Assembly: GCA_034678345.1 (NCBI GenBank)
Contig: JAXDBZ010000148.1
Coordinates: 1 to 18,330, forward strand
Source of the DNA: JANXPZ01 sp034678345
GTDB taxonomy: Bacteria > Eisenbacteria > RBG-16-71-46
DNA length: 18,330 nt
Reading direction: 5' to 3'
Positions 6,409 through 12,986 of this stretch are shown here, piece by piece. The position numbers were made by a program, and so were the translations under genes. How positions within the stretch are numbered: the stretch's first letter is position 1; the number at the start of each line of letters is the position of its first letter. The notes beneath the pieces are model-generated. The model did no database searches. It had not been told where the DNA came from and saw nothing but the letters and a program-made list of their open reading frames with translations.

Positions 6409-7206
6409 TCAGACCTTCGGGTGGGGGGTGCGCACGACCTGCCCGCCGCCGGGCAGGGACTCCAGCTCGTAGTCGGCGAACAGGGAGGGCGCCTCGCGCC
6501 GCATGAGGGCGAGGATCTGGAGGGCCACGGCGCGGATCTCCACGTCGGCCGCCGCCGAGCCCCGCATCTCGATGAAGTGGCGCAGCGCCCGGGCGTTGGC
6601 GGTGACGAAGATCCGGGTCTCGGTGGCGTTGGGCAGCACCGAACGGGCCGCCTGGCGCGCCAGCTTGCGGCGCAGGGTGGCGTCGGGCTCTTCCGCGTAG
6701 TGCCGCTCGAGCCCCTCCACCAACCGGTCGTAGGCCGTCCGGGCCCCGTTGACCGCCTCGACCCAGACGGCGTGCAGGGCGGGATCCTCGGCAATGACCG
6801 CCGGTTCGACGTAGGGCGACTCGGACTCGTTGACGTAGCGCTGCGAGAGCTGGGAGTAGGCCCAGCCGGCGCGGTGGCGCACCAGCTCGTGGGTGAGCGA
6901 ACGGGACACGCCCGTGAGGACGAAGCTCCACACGCAGTGCTCGAGCACCGAGCCGTGCCCCACCTCGAGCAGGTGCCCGAGGAACTCGCGGTTGGTCTTG
7001 CGACCCCGGCCGTAGGAGAGATAGCAGAGCCGGCCCGCCATCTCCGCCAGAACCTCGGCCCCCACCTCGGTGTCGGTGGTCCAGGTCAGCTCGTGCTCGT
7101 CGAGGAAGGCGGCGACGGCGGCGGCGTCCACGACCTGCCGGCCCACGAGCCGCACGCGGGGCTCGCGGATGATCTTCAGGGGACGGTCGGCGCCTGCTCC
7201 TGCCAT
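6409..7206 (-). CDS. thyX: Flavin-dependent thymidylate synthase ThyX
   Basis: 265 residues, typical of the family. It makes dTMP from dUMP using methylenetetrahydrofolate, FAD and NADPH in the cytoplasm and acts as a homotetramer. ATG at 7206 has AGGAGG 9 nt upstream. GHGSVLEH (residues 83-90) is the family's GH-S-LEH block. RHRAGWAYSQLSQRY (110-124) is the ThyX motif that binds FAD and dUMP. In this version one extra residue stands between RHR and SQR compared with forms such as RHRHFSYSQLSQRY. TETRIFVTANARALRHFIEMR (about 197-217) is the conserved C-terminal block. It follows the xdhC - mocA-like - LOG-like run on the same strand after an 84-nt gap and has its own promoter. The presence of ThyX suggests, but does not prove, that ThyA is absent. 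Confidence 0.95.
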   Translation of the reverse strand: MAGAGADRPLKIIREPRVRLVGRQVVDAAAVAAFLDEHELTWTTDTEVGAEVLAEMAGRLCYLSYGRGRKTNREFLGHLLEVGHGSVLEHCVWSFVLTGVSRSLTHELVRHRAGWAYSQLSQRYVNESESPYVEPAVIAEDPALHAVWVEAVNGARTAYDRLVEGLERHYAEEPDATLRRKLARQAARSVLPNATETRIFVTANARALRHFIEMRGSAAADVEIRAVALQILALMRREAPSLFADYELESLPGGGQVVRTPHPKV

Positions 7207-7248
7207 GGATGGGTCCCTCCTGTGCGGGTGGGATTCGTGGGCGGCGGC

Positions 7249-7277
7249 AATGTATCCGCCCCAACGCCGTTCGGCAA
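7249..7277 (-). promoter_or_regulatory. Promoter of thyX
   Basis: On the minus strand TTGCCG (7277-7272), a 17-bp spacer and TACATT (7254-7249). Transcription would start near 7242, about 36 nt before the ATG. It sits in the 84-nt gap after the LOG-like gene. The same gap holds a small CCGTT/AACGG hairpin that overlaps the -35. Confidence 0.5.
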
Positions 7278-7290
7278 CGGGGCCCGCGCC

Positions 7291-7884
7291 TCAGCGCGCG
7301 GGCGCGGGCGTCCGGTCGAGCACGGCCCGCACGGCCTCGGCCGGCGCGTCCACCACCCGGACGTAGGCGAACAGCTCCGGCAGGACGAAGTCCGGGGCCC
7401 GCTGCGCCTCGAGCCAGGCGCGCCACGGCCGGCCCAGCAGCACGAGCGGAGCGGCCGGGCGGGCGCCCGCCATGAGCAGGTTCCAGGTCAGGTACACCTC
7501 GGCCAGCGTGCCGACGCTGCCGCCCACCGCGACGAAGCCGTCGGCCCGGCCGATGATGGTGCGCAGCCGTTCGAACAGGTCGCGCGTGTGCACCCGCTCC
7601 GCGACCCACGGATTCGCCGGGCCGCGCCGCTCGAACAGCTCGACCGTCACGCCCACGACGTGCCCGCCGGCAAGGCTGGCGCCCCGCGAGCAGGCGGCCA
7701 TCGCCCCGCCGTAGCCGCCGGTGATCACGTCGGCCCCGCCCTCGGCCAGCAGACGGCCCAGCTCTTCGGCCTCGCGGAACCGCCCGCCGTCCTCGGGGAT
7801 GGTGCTGCTGCCGAAGACGGCGACGAGGGGGCGGCGGCCCGGGTCACCGATCCGTCGCGCCGGCGGGCGCGCCCCGGTCGCCAT
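7291..7884 (-). CDS. LOG-family (TIGR00725-like, lysine-decarboxylase-like fold) protein
   Basis: 197 residues with a Rossmann-like fold. PLVAVFGSSTIPEDG (19-33) and ADVITGGYGGAMAACSRGA (51-69) are the two N-terminal family blocks. VGGSVGTLAEVYLTWN (120-135) corresponds to the PGGxGTxxE nucleotide-phosphate site, with Val in place of Pro and Glu at 129. Family members include cytokinin-activating phosphoribohydrolases and many proteins that probably cleave or bind nucleoside monophosphates; they were once mislabelled lysine decarboxylases. The ATG at 7884 shares one base with the stop of the mocA-like gene (TGATG), implying translational coupling. The tie to molybdenum cofactor genes hints at a nucleotide-related role, which is inference. 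Confidence 0.8.
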   Translation of the reverse strand: MATGARPPARRIGDPGRRPLVAVFGSSTIPEDGGRFREAEELGRLLAEGGADVITGGYGGAMAACSRGASLAGGHVVGVTVELFERRGPANPWVAERVHTRDLFERLRTIIGRADGFVAVGGSVGTLAEVYLTWNLLMAGARPAAPLVLLGRPWRAWLEAQRAPDFVLPELFAYVRVVDAPAEAVRAVLDRTPAPAR

Positions 7885-8555
7885 CAGTCGCCCGGCCGGT
7901 TCACATTGCGGGTCACGCCGGCGTCGCGCACGTCGAGGTAGCCGACCAGCCGCGCGTTGCGCCGCACCGCGTCGGCCAGGTGCTCGGCGGCCGCGTCCTT
8001 CGCCACGGCGCGGGCCAGGGCGGCCGAGAGCGCGATCGGGTGTCCGCGCCGGCCGCGATGGCGGGGCACCAGCGCGTAGGAGAAGCCGGCGCGGCTGCGG
8101 GGCCGCCGCGCGGCGTGGAGGGCCTGCGCCATCACCGTGCCCAGGTCGAGCACGGTCGCGGCGCGGACGTGGGGGTGGTCCACCGGCAGCACCATGACCG
8201 CCGCCGGGCGCAGCTTCAGCGCCGCGGCCAGGCCGAGGCGGACCGAGGAGTACATGCCCTTCTTCCACTGCCGGTTCACCACGAAGCGCACCTCGAGGCG
8301 CCGGACGTGATGCCGGTGGGCGGCGTGCAGCTCGCAGTCGAAGCGCCCGCCCTGGACCAGGCGCACGAACTCCTCCTCGATGCGCTTGCGGATGCGCGCC
8401 GCGTCGGCGCCCAGCACGACGACCACCGAGTCGCACGCGCTCCACAGGTTGCGCACCCCGTGGGCGACGAAGCTCTCCGGGCCGCACGTCGCCAGCGCCT
8501 TGGCGCTCCCCATCCGCGTCGAGGCCCCGCCCGCCATCAGCACGCCGACCATCAT
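7884..8555 (-). CDS. MobA/MocA-like molybdopterin nucleotidyltransferase
   Basis: 223 residues. LMAGGASTRMGSAKAL (6-21) is the nucleotide-binding signature of MobA-like nucleotidyltransferases. KGMYSSVRLGL (99-109) matches the G-x-x-x-S-x-x-x-G-L block, and VMVLPVDHPHV (120-130) holds the metal-binding Asp. GHPIAL (171-176) and NVNRPGD at the C-terminus (the N/D-x-N-x-P-x-D ending) complete the family pattern. MocA transfers CMP, and MobA GMP, to molybdopterin in the cytoplasm; pairing with xdhC favours the MocA (cytidylyl) role for xanthine-oxidase-family enzymes. GGAGGAGG precedes the start, whose ATGA overlaps the xdhC stop. A His-rich insert (residues 78-86) is unusual. UTP- or sugar-specific transfer is a less likely alternative. 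Confidence 0.85.
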   Translation of the reverse strand: MMVGVLMAGGASTRMGSAKALATCGPESFVAHGVRNLWSACDSVVVVLGADAARIRKRIEEEFVRLVQGGRFDCELHAAHRHHVRRLEVRFVVNRQWKKGMYSSVRLGLAAALKLRPAAVMVLPVDHPHVRAATVLDLGTVMAQALHAARRPRSRAGFSYALVPRHRGRRGHPIALSAALARAVAKDAAAEHLADAVRRNARLVGYLDVRDAGVTRNVNRPGD

Positions 8556-9445
8556 GATGCCTCCTCCTTCCCGCCGGCGGGCGCTCCCCAGCCGGCCTCG
8601 ATGGGCACGCCCCGGCGCACCGCGATCAGCTGCGCGACCACACTGACCGCGATCTCCTCCGGCGTATCCGCCCCGATCGCCAGACCCAGCGGCGTGCGTA
8701 GCCGCGCGATCTCCTCCGCCGTGACACCGTCGGCCTGCAACCGCTCGACGAAGGCCCGCTGCTTCGCCCGGCTCCCCACCATGCCCAGGAAGGCCAGCGG
8801 CCGGCGGATCAGCGCCCGCACCACCCGTTCGTCCAGCGCGTGGTCGTGCGTGAGGACACAGGCATGGTCGCCCGGGCGGAGGTCCAGCTCCGCCGCCGCC
8901 GCCTCGGGCTCCCGGCACGCGACCGCCGCACCGGGGAACCGCTCGGGCCGGGCCCATTCCTCCCGCCCGTCCACCACCGTCACCTCGAAGCCGCAGCTCT
9001 GCGCCAACGCGGCGAGCGGTCGGGCGATGGTGCCCGCTCCGAACACGAACAGCCGCGGCTTCGGCTCCACCGCCTCGATGAAGACGCTCATCTCGCCTCC
9101 GCAGCACATGCCGAGATCCCGGCCCAGGTGACGGTGGAAGAGCCGGGCGCGGCCGCCCGCCAGGACGGCGCGCGCCTGGTCCAGCGCCTCGAATTCGATG
9201 GCCCCGCCGCCCAGCGTGCCCACGCTCTCCCCGTCGTCCGCCAGCAGCAGGTGGGTGCCGGCCTTGCGCGGCGCGGAGCCGTGCGTCTCGACCACGGTGA
9301 GCAGGGCGAAGCGGCGCCGCTCGGCGCGCCAGCGCGCCAGCGCCGTCCAGACCAGTCCCTCGTCGTCGGCGGGGACGACCTCGGTTTCCACGCTCGGGGG
9401 CGGGTCGGGGGGCGCTTCGGGTCGCTCGTCAGCCGGAACGTTCAC
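8552..9445 (-). CDS. xdhC: XdhC/CoxI-family molybdenum cofactor insertion protein
   Basis: 297 residues from a GTG start at 9445, which has GAGGAG 7 nt upstream. An in-frame ATG at 9511 lies upstream of the promoter's -35 and cannot be used from it. The N-terminal XdhC_CoxI domain (about 30-125) shows VVETHGSAPRKAGTHLLL, GTLGGGAIE and MCCGGEMSVFIE. The C-terminal Rossmann domain (about 130-275) shows LFVFGAGTIARPLA, LTHDHALDERVV, FLGMVGSRAKQ and PLGLAIGADTPEEIAVSV, all family hallmarks. XdhC binds and sulfurates Moco and delivers it to xanthine-dehydrogenase-type enzymes in the cytoplasm. It is first in an overlapping run with the mocA-like and LOG-like genes. No hydroxylase subunit is in the window, so the client is unknown. 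Confidence 0.9.
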   Translation of the reverse strand: MNVPADERPEAPPDPPPSVETEVVPADDEGLVWTALARWRAERRRFALLTVVETHGSAPRKAGTHLLLADDGESVGTLGGGAIEFEALDQARAVLAGGRARLFHRHLGRDLGMCCGGEMSVFIEAVEPKPRLFVFGAGTIARPLAALAQSCGFEVTVVDGREEWARPERFPGAAVACREPEAAAAELDLRPGDHACVLTHDHALDERVVRALIRRPLAFLGMVGSRAKQRAFVERLQADGVTAEEIARLRTPLGLAIGADTPEEIAVSVVAQLIAVRRGVPIEAGWGAPAGGKEEAS

Positions 9446-9478
9446 GCGCGGGCTCCTCGTGGGTGCGATGCCGCGGCG

Positions 9479-9507
9479 ATTACAGCGGCTCGCCCCGGGG
9501 GTGTCAA
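9479..9507 (-). promoter_or_regulatory. Strong promoter of the xdhC run
   Basis: On the minus strand TTGACA (9507-9502), a 17-bp spacer and TGTAAT (9484-9479), a perfect -35 and a good -10. Transcription would start near 9472, only about 27 nt before the GTG at 9445. It is back to back with the aldolase promoter. Confidence 0.75.
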
Positions 9508-9548
9508 CCATGCCGCGGCGCCTGTGGCGGGCCGTGCGCGCGCCGGGC

Positions 9549-9554
9549 TATACT
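9549..9554 (+). promoter_or_regulatory. -10 element of the aldolase gene
   Basis: TATACT, a good -10 hexamer, stands about 92 nt before the ATG at 9646. The sequence 17 bases upstream (GGCGGG) is not a recognisable -35, so the promoter may need an activator or be weak. Confidence 0.45.
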
Positions 9555-9645
9555 GCGGCGCACCCATCCACCCATCGAAGCGGACCATCGCGGGCCCGTC
9601 GCGCCGCGCGCGACGTCGCCGCGCCCGCGGGAAGGCAGGGAGAGC

Positions 9646-11034
9646 ATGGAACTGAGGAACCTCGAAGAAGTCCGCCACGCCACGGCCGCGCTCGCCACCG
9701 GGAACGGTGAGGCCCTCGACCGCCTCGTCTGGACCGGCGTCTTCGGTGCTCCCGAGCTGCGCGACGCCGCGCGCGCCGCCGTGCTGGAGCAGGCCCGCTC
9801 CGCCGGCATCTACCCCGCCTCGATCCAGGGCCTCTACACCGCGCGCGGGCGGCGTGAGGTCCCGGCCGGCTTCACCGTGCCGGCCATCAACGTGCGCGCC
9901 ATGGCCTACGACACCGCCCGCGCCCTGATGCGGGCCCGCAAGGCGCTGGACGCCGGCGCCGTCCTGCTCGAGATCGCGCGCTCGGAGATCAGCTACACCG
10001 ACCAGCGCCCGGCCGAGTACACCTTCGTCGTGCTGGCGGCGGCGCTGCGCGAGGGGCTCACCGGTCCCGTCTTCCTGCAGGGCGACCACTTCCAGATCAA
10101 CGCCAAGCGCTACGCCGGCGATCCCGAGAACGAGGTGCAGGCCGTGCGCGACCTGGCGGCCGAGGCCGTCGCCGCCGGCTTCTACAACATCGACATCGAC
10201 ACCTCGACGCTCGTGGACCTGTCGAAGCCGGAGCTGGAGGCCCAGCAGGAACTGAACGGCAGCCTGTGCGCGAAGCTCACCCGCTTCATCCGCGCCCGCG
10301 AGCCGAAGGGCGTGACCATCTCGGTCGGCGGGGAGATCGGCGAGGTGGGCGGCCACAACTCGACGCCCGAGGAGCTGGAGGCGTTCATGGCCGTGTACCG
10401 GCGCGTCCTGGCGGCCGAGGCACCGGGGGCGGCGGGCATCAGCAAGATCTCGATCCAGACCGGGACCTCGCACGGCGGCGTGCCGCTGCCGGACGGCAGC
10501 ATCGCCCAGGTCAAGGTGGACTTCGGCGTGATCGAGCAGCTCTCGAAGCAGGCCGTGGAGCGCTACGGCATGGGCGGCGCGGTGCAGCACGGCGCCTCGA
10601 CGCTGCCGGCCGAGCTGTTCGACCGGTTCCCCCGGCTGGGCGCCATCGAGATCCACCTGGCGACGGAGTTCCAGAACATGGTCCTCGACCATCCCGCCTT
10701 CCCGGCCGACCTCAAGCAGGCGATCTACGACCGTCTGCGGGTGGAGGCCGCGGGCGAGCGCAAGGCCGGCGACACCGAGGAGCAGTTCCTGTACAAGTCA
10801 CGCAAGAAGGCCACGGGGCTCTTCAAGCGCGAGCTCTGGAGCCTCCCGGTGCCGGTGCGAGCCTCGATCGGGCAGGCCCTGGAGGAGAAGTTCCGCTTCC
10901 TCTTCCAGAAGCTCCAGGTCACGAACACCGGCGCCCTGGCGGCGAAGCACGCGCCGTTCGTGCCGGGCTCGTATCCGGTCCCCAGCCGGGCGAAGAGCGG
11001 GGGACACGAGGACGTGGCCGGACTCGCCGACTGA
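9646..11034 (+). CDS. Long-form class II (zinc) aldolase, fructose-bisphosphate aldolase-like
   Basis: 462 residues, longer than the usual 300-360. ATG at 9646 is preceded by AGGGAG. The family metal and catalytic blocks appear in order: LQGDHFQ (144-150, with Asp147 and His148), GGEIGEVGGHN (228-238), TGTSHGG (272-278, His277) and AVQHGAST (312-319, His315). These correspond to the four zinc ligands of class II aldolases. The N-terminal 70 residues and about 130 residues after the barrel (from about 330, including a Lys/Arg-rich part near 383-395) are extra. The likely reaction is reversible cleavage of fructose 1,6-bisphosphate in glycolysis or gluconeogenesis; tagatose-bisphosphate or another ketose substrate cannot be excluded. 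The gene stands alone, divergent from xdhC. Confidence 0.82.
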   Translation: MELRNLEEVRHATAALATGNGEALDRLVWTGVFGAPELRDAARAAVLEQARSAGIYPASIQGLYTARGRREVPAGFTVPAINVRAMAYDTARALMRARKALDAGAVLLEIARSEISYTDQRPAEYTFVVLAAALREGLTGPVFLQGDHFQINAKRYAGDPENEVQAVRDLAAEAVAAGFYNIDIDTSTLVDLSKPELEAQQELNGSLCAKLTRFIRAREPKGVTISVGGEIGEVGGHNSTPEELEAFMAVYRRVLAAEAPGAAGISKISIQTGTSHGGVPLPDGSIAQVKVDFGVIEQLSKQAVERYGMGGAVQHGASTLPAELFDRFPRLGAIEIHLATEFQNMVLDHPAFPADLKQAIYDRLRVEAAGERKAGDTEEQFLYKSRKKATGLFKRELWSLPVPVRASIGQALEEKFRFLFQKLQVTNTGALAAKHAPFVPGSYPVPSRAKSGGHEDVAGLAD

Positions 11035-11048
11035 ACGTCACATCCGTT

Positions 11049-11095
11049 CGCATCCCTCGACCTTCCCTTCCATCCAAGAGGGTTGTGCGGATGCG
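11049..11095 (+). terminator. Possible terminator hairpin after the aldolase gene
   Basis: CGCATCC (11049-11055) is complementary to GGATGCG (11089-11095), and CCCTC (11054-11058) can alternatively pair with GAGGG (11078-11082). It begins 14 nt after the stop codon. The stem is short and no U-tract follows, so it is only a candidate. Confidence 0.35.
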
Positions 11096-11107
11096 TTCGG
11101 TGCTCTG

Positions 11108-11146
11108 CCTGTCTCGCTTTGCACAATGTTTCGTATCGGAGACAGG
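11108..11146. repeat. Inverted repeat CCTGTCTC / GAGACAGG upstream of the secreted-protein gene
   Basis: CCTGTCTC at 11108-11115 is the exact complement of GAGACAGG at 11139-11146, with 23 AT-richer bases between. A third copy, GAGACAGG, is at 11221-11228, just after the predicted transcription start of the gene at 11289. These may be regulator sites or a hairpin. I know of no specific factor that binds them. Confidence 0.45.
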
Positions 11147-11204
11147 GCTGCCGGGGGCGCCTTCCGCGGGACGATTTCGTTAGCACATCCCGGAAGGACG
11201 AGGG

Positions 11205-11210
11205 TACAAT
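11205..11210 (+). promoter_or_regulatory. -10 element of the secreted-protein gene
   Basis: TACAAT, five of six consensus bases, about 79 nt before the ATG at 11289. TTAGCA at 11180-11185 is a poor -35 with a 19-bp gap. The neighbouring GAGACAGG copies could compensate if they bind an activator. Confidence 0.45.
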
Positions 11211-11288
11211 GCATCCAGTAGAGACAGGCCGCTCGTCGTTGTCCTCAGGCCCCCCGACCTGAGCGCCTTCCATCTCGCGAGGTGCCTC

Positions 11289-11999
11289 ATGCGCAAATGG
11301 ATTCTGCTGTTGGCGGCAATCTGCATTCTGGTCCCGGTGGTTGCGAGCGCCCAGGCTCCTCTGCCCGGCTCGTACAAGACTCTCTACGGCCAGATTCTCC
11401 CGGGACGCGCGACGGAGTCCATGCCGGCGGATCTCGCCGAGGGCCAGATCGGCAATCTGATCATGGCCGCGTCCTATGACGGCGCGACGCTCGGCACGAA
11501 CTGGATGGTGAGCTGCCCGCAGATCGGCTCCTCGCCCTTGCTCACGTACGACGACGTGGACGAGTTCGGCTACGGCCAGCGCATCTACCAGACGGACTAC
11601 GTGGGTGGGCAGATGTGGCTCTCCGGCACGGGCGCCTGGGCCGGCGGTGACCCGTACTACACCAGCGACGTGGATTACTTCAGGATCATCGCCTTCAAGC
11701 AGTACGAGGCGGGCCAGCTCGTCGGCGTCGTGAGCAGCATCAAGCTCCGCGGCGACATCGACGGCTACCTGGGCTGCTTCGAGATGGCGATCTCGAACGC
11801 CGAGCTGGTCGGCTACACGCCGGTCGGCCCGCAGATCCCCGGCCCGTTCCCGCTGTTCAAGGGCCCGTCGGATTGCGGCGTGGATGGCTCGCACGGCACC
11901 TACTGGGACGTGCACGACATCACGCTCACCCTGTGGGGCGACTGCACGGTTCCGACGCACAAGTCCACCTGGGGCGCCATCAAGACCCTGTATCGCTGA
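11289..11999 (+). CDS. Secreted protein of unknown function
   Basis: 236 residues. ATG at 11289 has GAGG about 8 nt upstream. A clear signal peptide (MRKWILLLAAICILVPVVAS) is followed by likely cleavage after ASA at residue 21, giving a mature protein starting QAPLPGSYK. The mature part is rich in Gly, Tyr, Trp and Asp and has four cysteines (76, 163, 196, 219), enough for two disulfides. Both ends carry a similar short motif (YKTLYGQ near residue 29, IKTLYR at the C-terminus). There is no C-terminal membrane anchor, lipobox or barrel-type terminal strand. It is probably periplasmic or extracellular. I do not recognise a family, and neighbours give no clue. It is monocistronic, ended by a strong hairpin. 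Confidence 0.75.
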   Translation: MRKWILLLAAICILVPVVASAQAPLPGSYKTLYGQILPGRATESMPADLAEGQIGNLIMAASYDGATLGTNWMVSCPQIGSSPLLTYDDVDEFGYGQRIYQTDYVGGQMWLSGTGAWAGGDPYYTSDVDYFRIIAFKQYEAGQLVGVVSSIKLRGDIDGYLGCFEMAISNAELVGYTPVGPQIPGPFPLFKGPSDCGVDGSHGTYWDVHDITLTLWGDCTVPTHKSTWGAIKTLYR

Positions 12000-12021
12000 T
12001 CCTCGCACAGGTCCCTCAGCA

Positions 12022-12053
12022 GACAGCCACCCTCGCTCGCGAGGGTGGCTGTC
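12022..12053 (+). terminator. Strong terminator hairpin
   Basis: A perfect 14-bp stem (12022-12035 with 12040-12053) and a CTCG tetraloop, 23 nt after the stop of the secreted-protein gene. The minus-strand DUF72 gene ends 36 nt beyond it, so it could serve both convergent genes. Confidence 0.75.
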
Positions 12054-12089
12054 CTGTCATCGGGGGCCACGCCGGCGCGGCCCTGGGCC

Positions 12090-12986
12090 TCACACCGGCA
12101 GTCCCTGCTGCCGGAGCAGTTGCTGCATCAACTTGGCGCTGCGCGCGGCCTGGCCGGCGTGGCAGTTGTTGAAGAACAGGTAGGTGCGGCGGGCCTGGTT
12201 GGCCAGGTCGCGCACCTTCTCGACCCATTCCCGCAGCTCGTCGGCGCCGTAGTCGTAGTCGTACCGGTCGCCCGGTGGACGCGAGGCGCCGGGGCGTGCC
12301 TCGGCCGTCGTGCGCCGCGGCGCGCCGCCCCACCAGTTCAGTGCGTTGCGGCCGTGGAAGCGCACGTAGGCGTCCGGCGGGGTGACGTGGGCCACCGGCG
12401 GCATGAGGCCCTCCAGCGCCGGCTCGTCCACGGCGCAGAAGCCCAGCCCCGCCGCGCGCAGCATCTCCACCACGCCGGCGCCCGCCCAGGAGTCGTGGCG
12501 GAACTCGACGAAGAGCGGGTCGCCCGAGAGCGCCTGCCGCAACCGGGAGAGGTGAGTCTCGTTCGCAGGGGTGCGGCGGAAGCCCCATGGGAACTGGGCC
12601 AGCAGCCCGTCGAGCTTGCCCGCCTCCCGGAGCGGCTCGAGTGCCGCCCGGAAGTCGTGCAGCAGCGCGGGCTCGAGCAGTCGCTCGTGGGTCATGGTCT
12701 GGTTCAGCTTGACGAGGAAGCGGAAGCCGGGCGGCGTCTTGCGCTCCATGGCCGCCATCGCCGCGGGCGGCGGCACCCGGTAGTAGGTGGCGTTCACCTC
12801 GACGGCCGGGAAGTGGCGCGCGTAGTGGGCGAGGAAGTCGCCGGGGCGGGTGCCGGGTGGATAGAACGGCCCCACCCAGTCGGCAAAGGAGTAGCCCGAG
12901 GTGCCCACGAAGATGCGCCGGGCAGGGTCCGCGGGCAGTGGAGGCTCCTCGGCGGGGAAGCCGGTGAACAGGTCACCCGTCGCCAT
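12090..12986 (-). CDS. DUF72 (YecE-type) TIM-barrel protein
   Basis: 298 residues. VGTSGYSFADWVGPFYPPG (27-45) is the N-terminal hallmark of DUF72, followed by FPAVEVNATYYRVP (58-72), FLVKLNQTMTH (88-99), PLFVEFRHDSW and, near the C-terminus, YLFFNNCHAGQAARSA. The biochemical function of the family is not established; the fold is a TIM barrel and a link to nucleic acid metabolism has been suggested. ATG at 12986 lies 14 bp inside the end of dinB on the same strand, with GAGAGG just upstream, so the two are probably co-transcribed and coupled. That places this protein in the putative damage response unit. An insert of about 20 residues rich in Arg, Pro and Gly occurs near 222-243. Confidence 0.9.
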   Translation of the reverse strand: MATGDLFTGFPAEEPPLPADPARRIFVGTSGYSFADWVGPFYPPGTRPGDFLAHYARHFPAVEVNATYYRVPPPAAMAAMERKTPPGFRFLVKLNQTMTHERLLEPALLHDFRAALEPLREAGKLDGLLAQFPWGFRRTPANETHLSRLRQALSGDPLFVEFRHDSWAGAGVVEMLRAAGLGFCAVDEPALEGLMPPVAHVTPPDAYVRFHGRNALNWWGGAPRRTTAEARPGASRPPGDRYDYDYGADELREWVEKVRDLANQARRTYLFFNNCHAGQAARSAKLMQQLLRQQGLPV

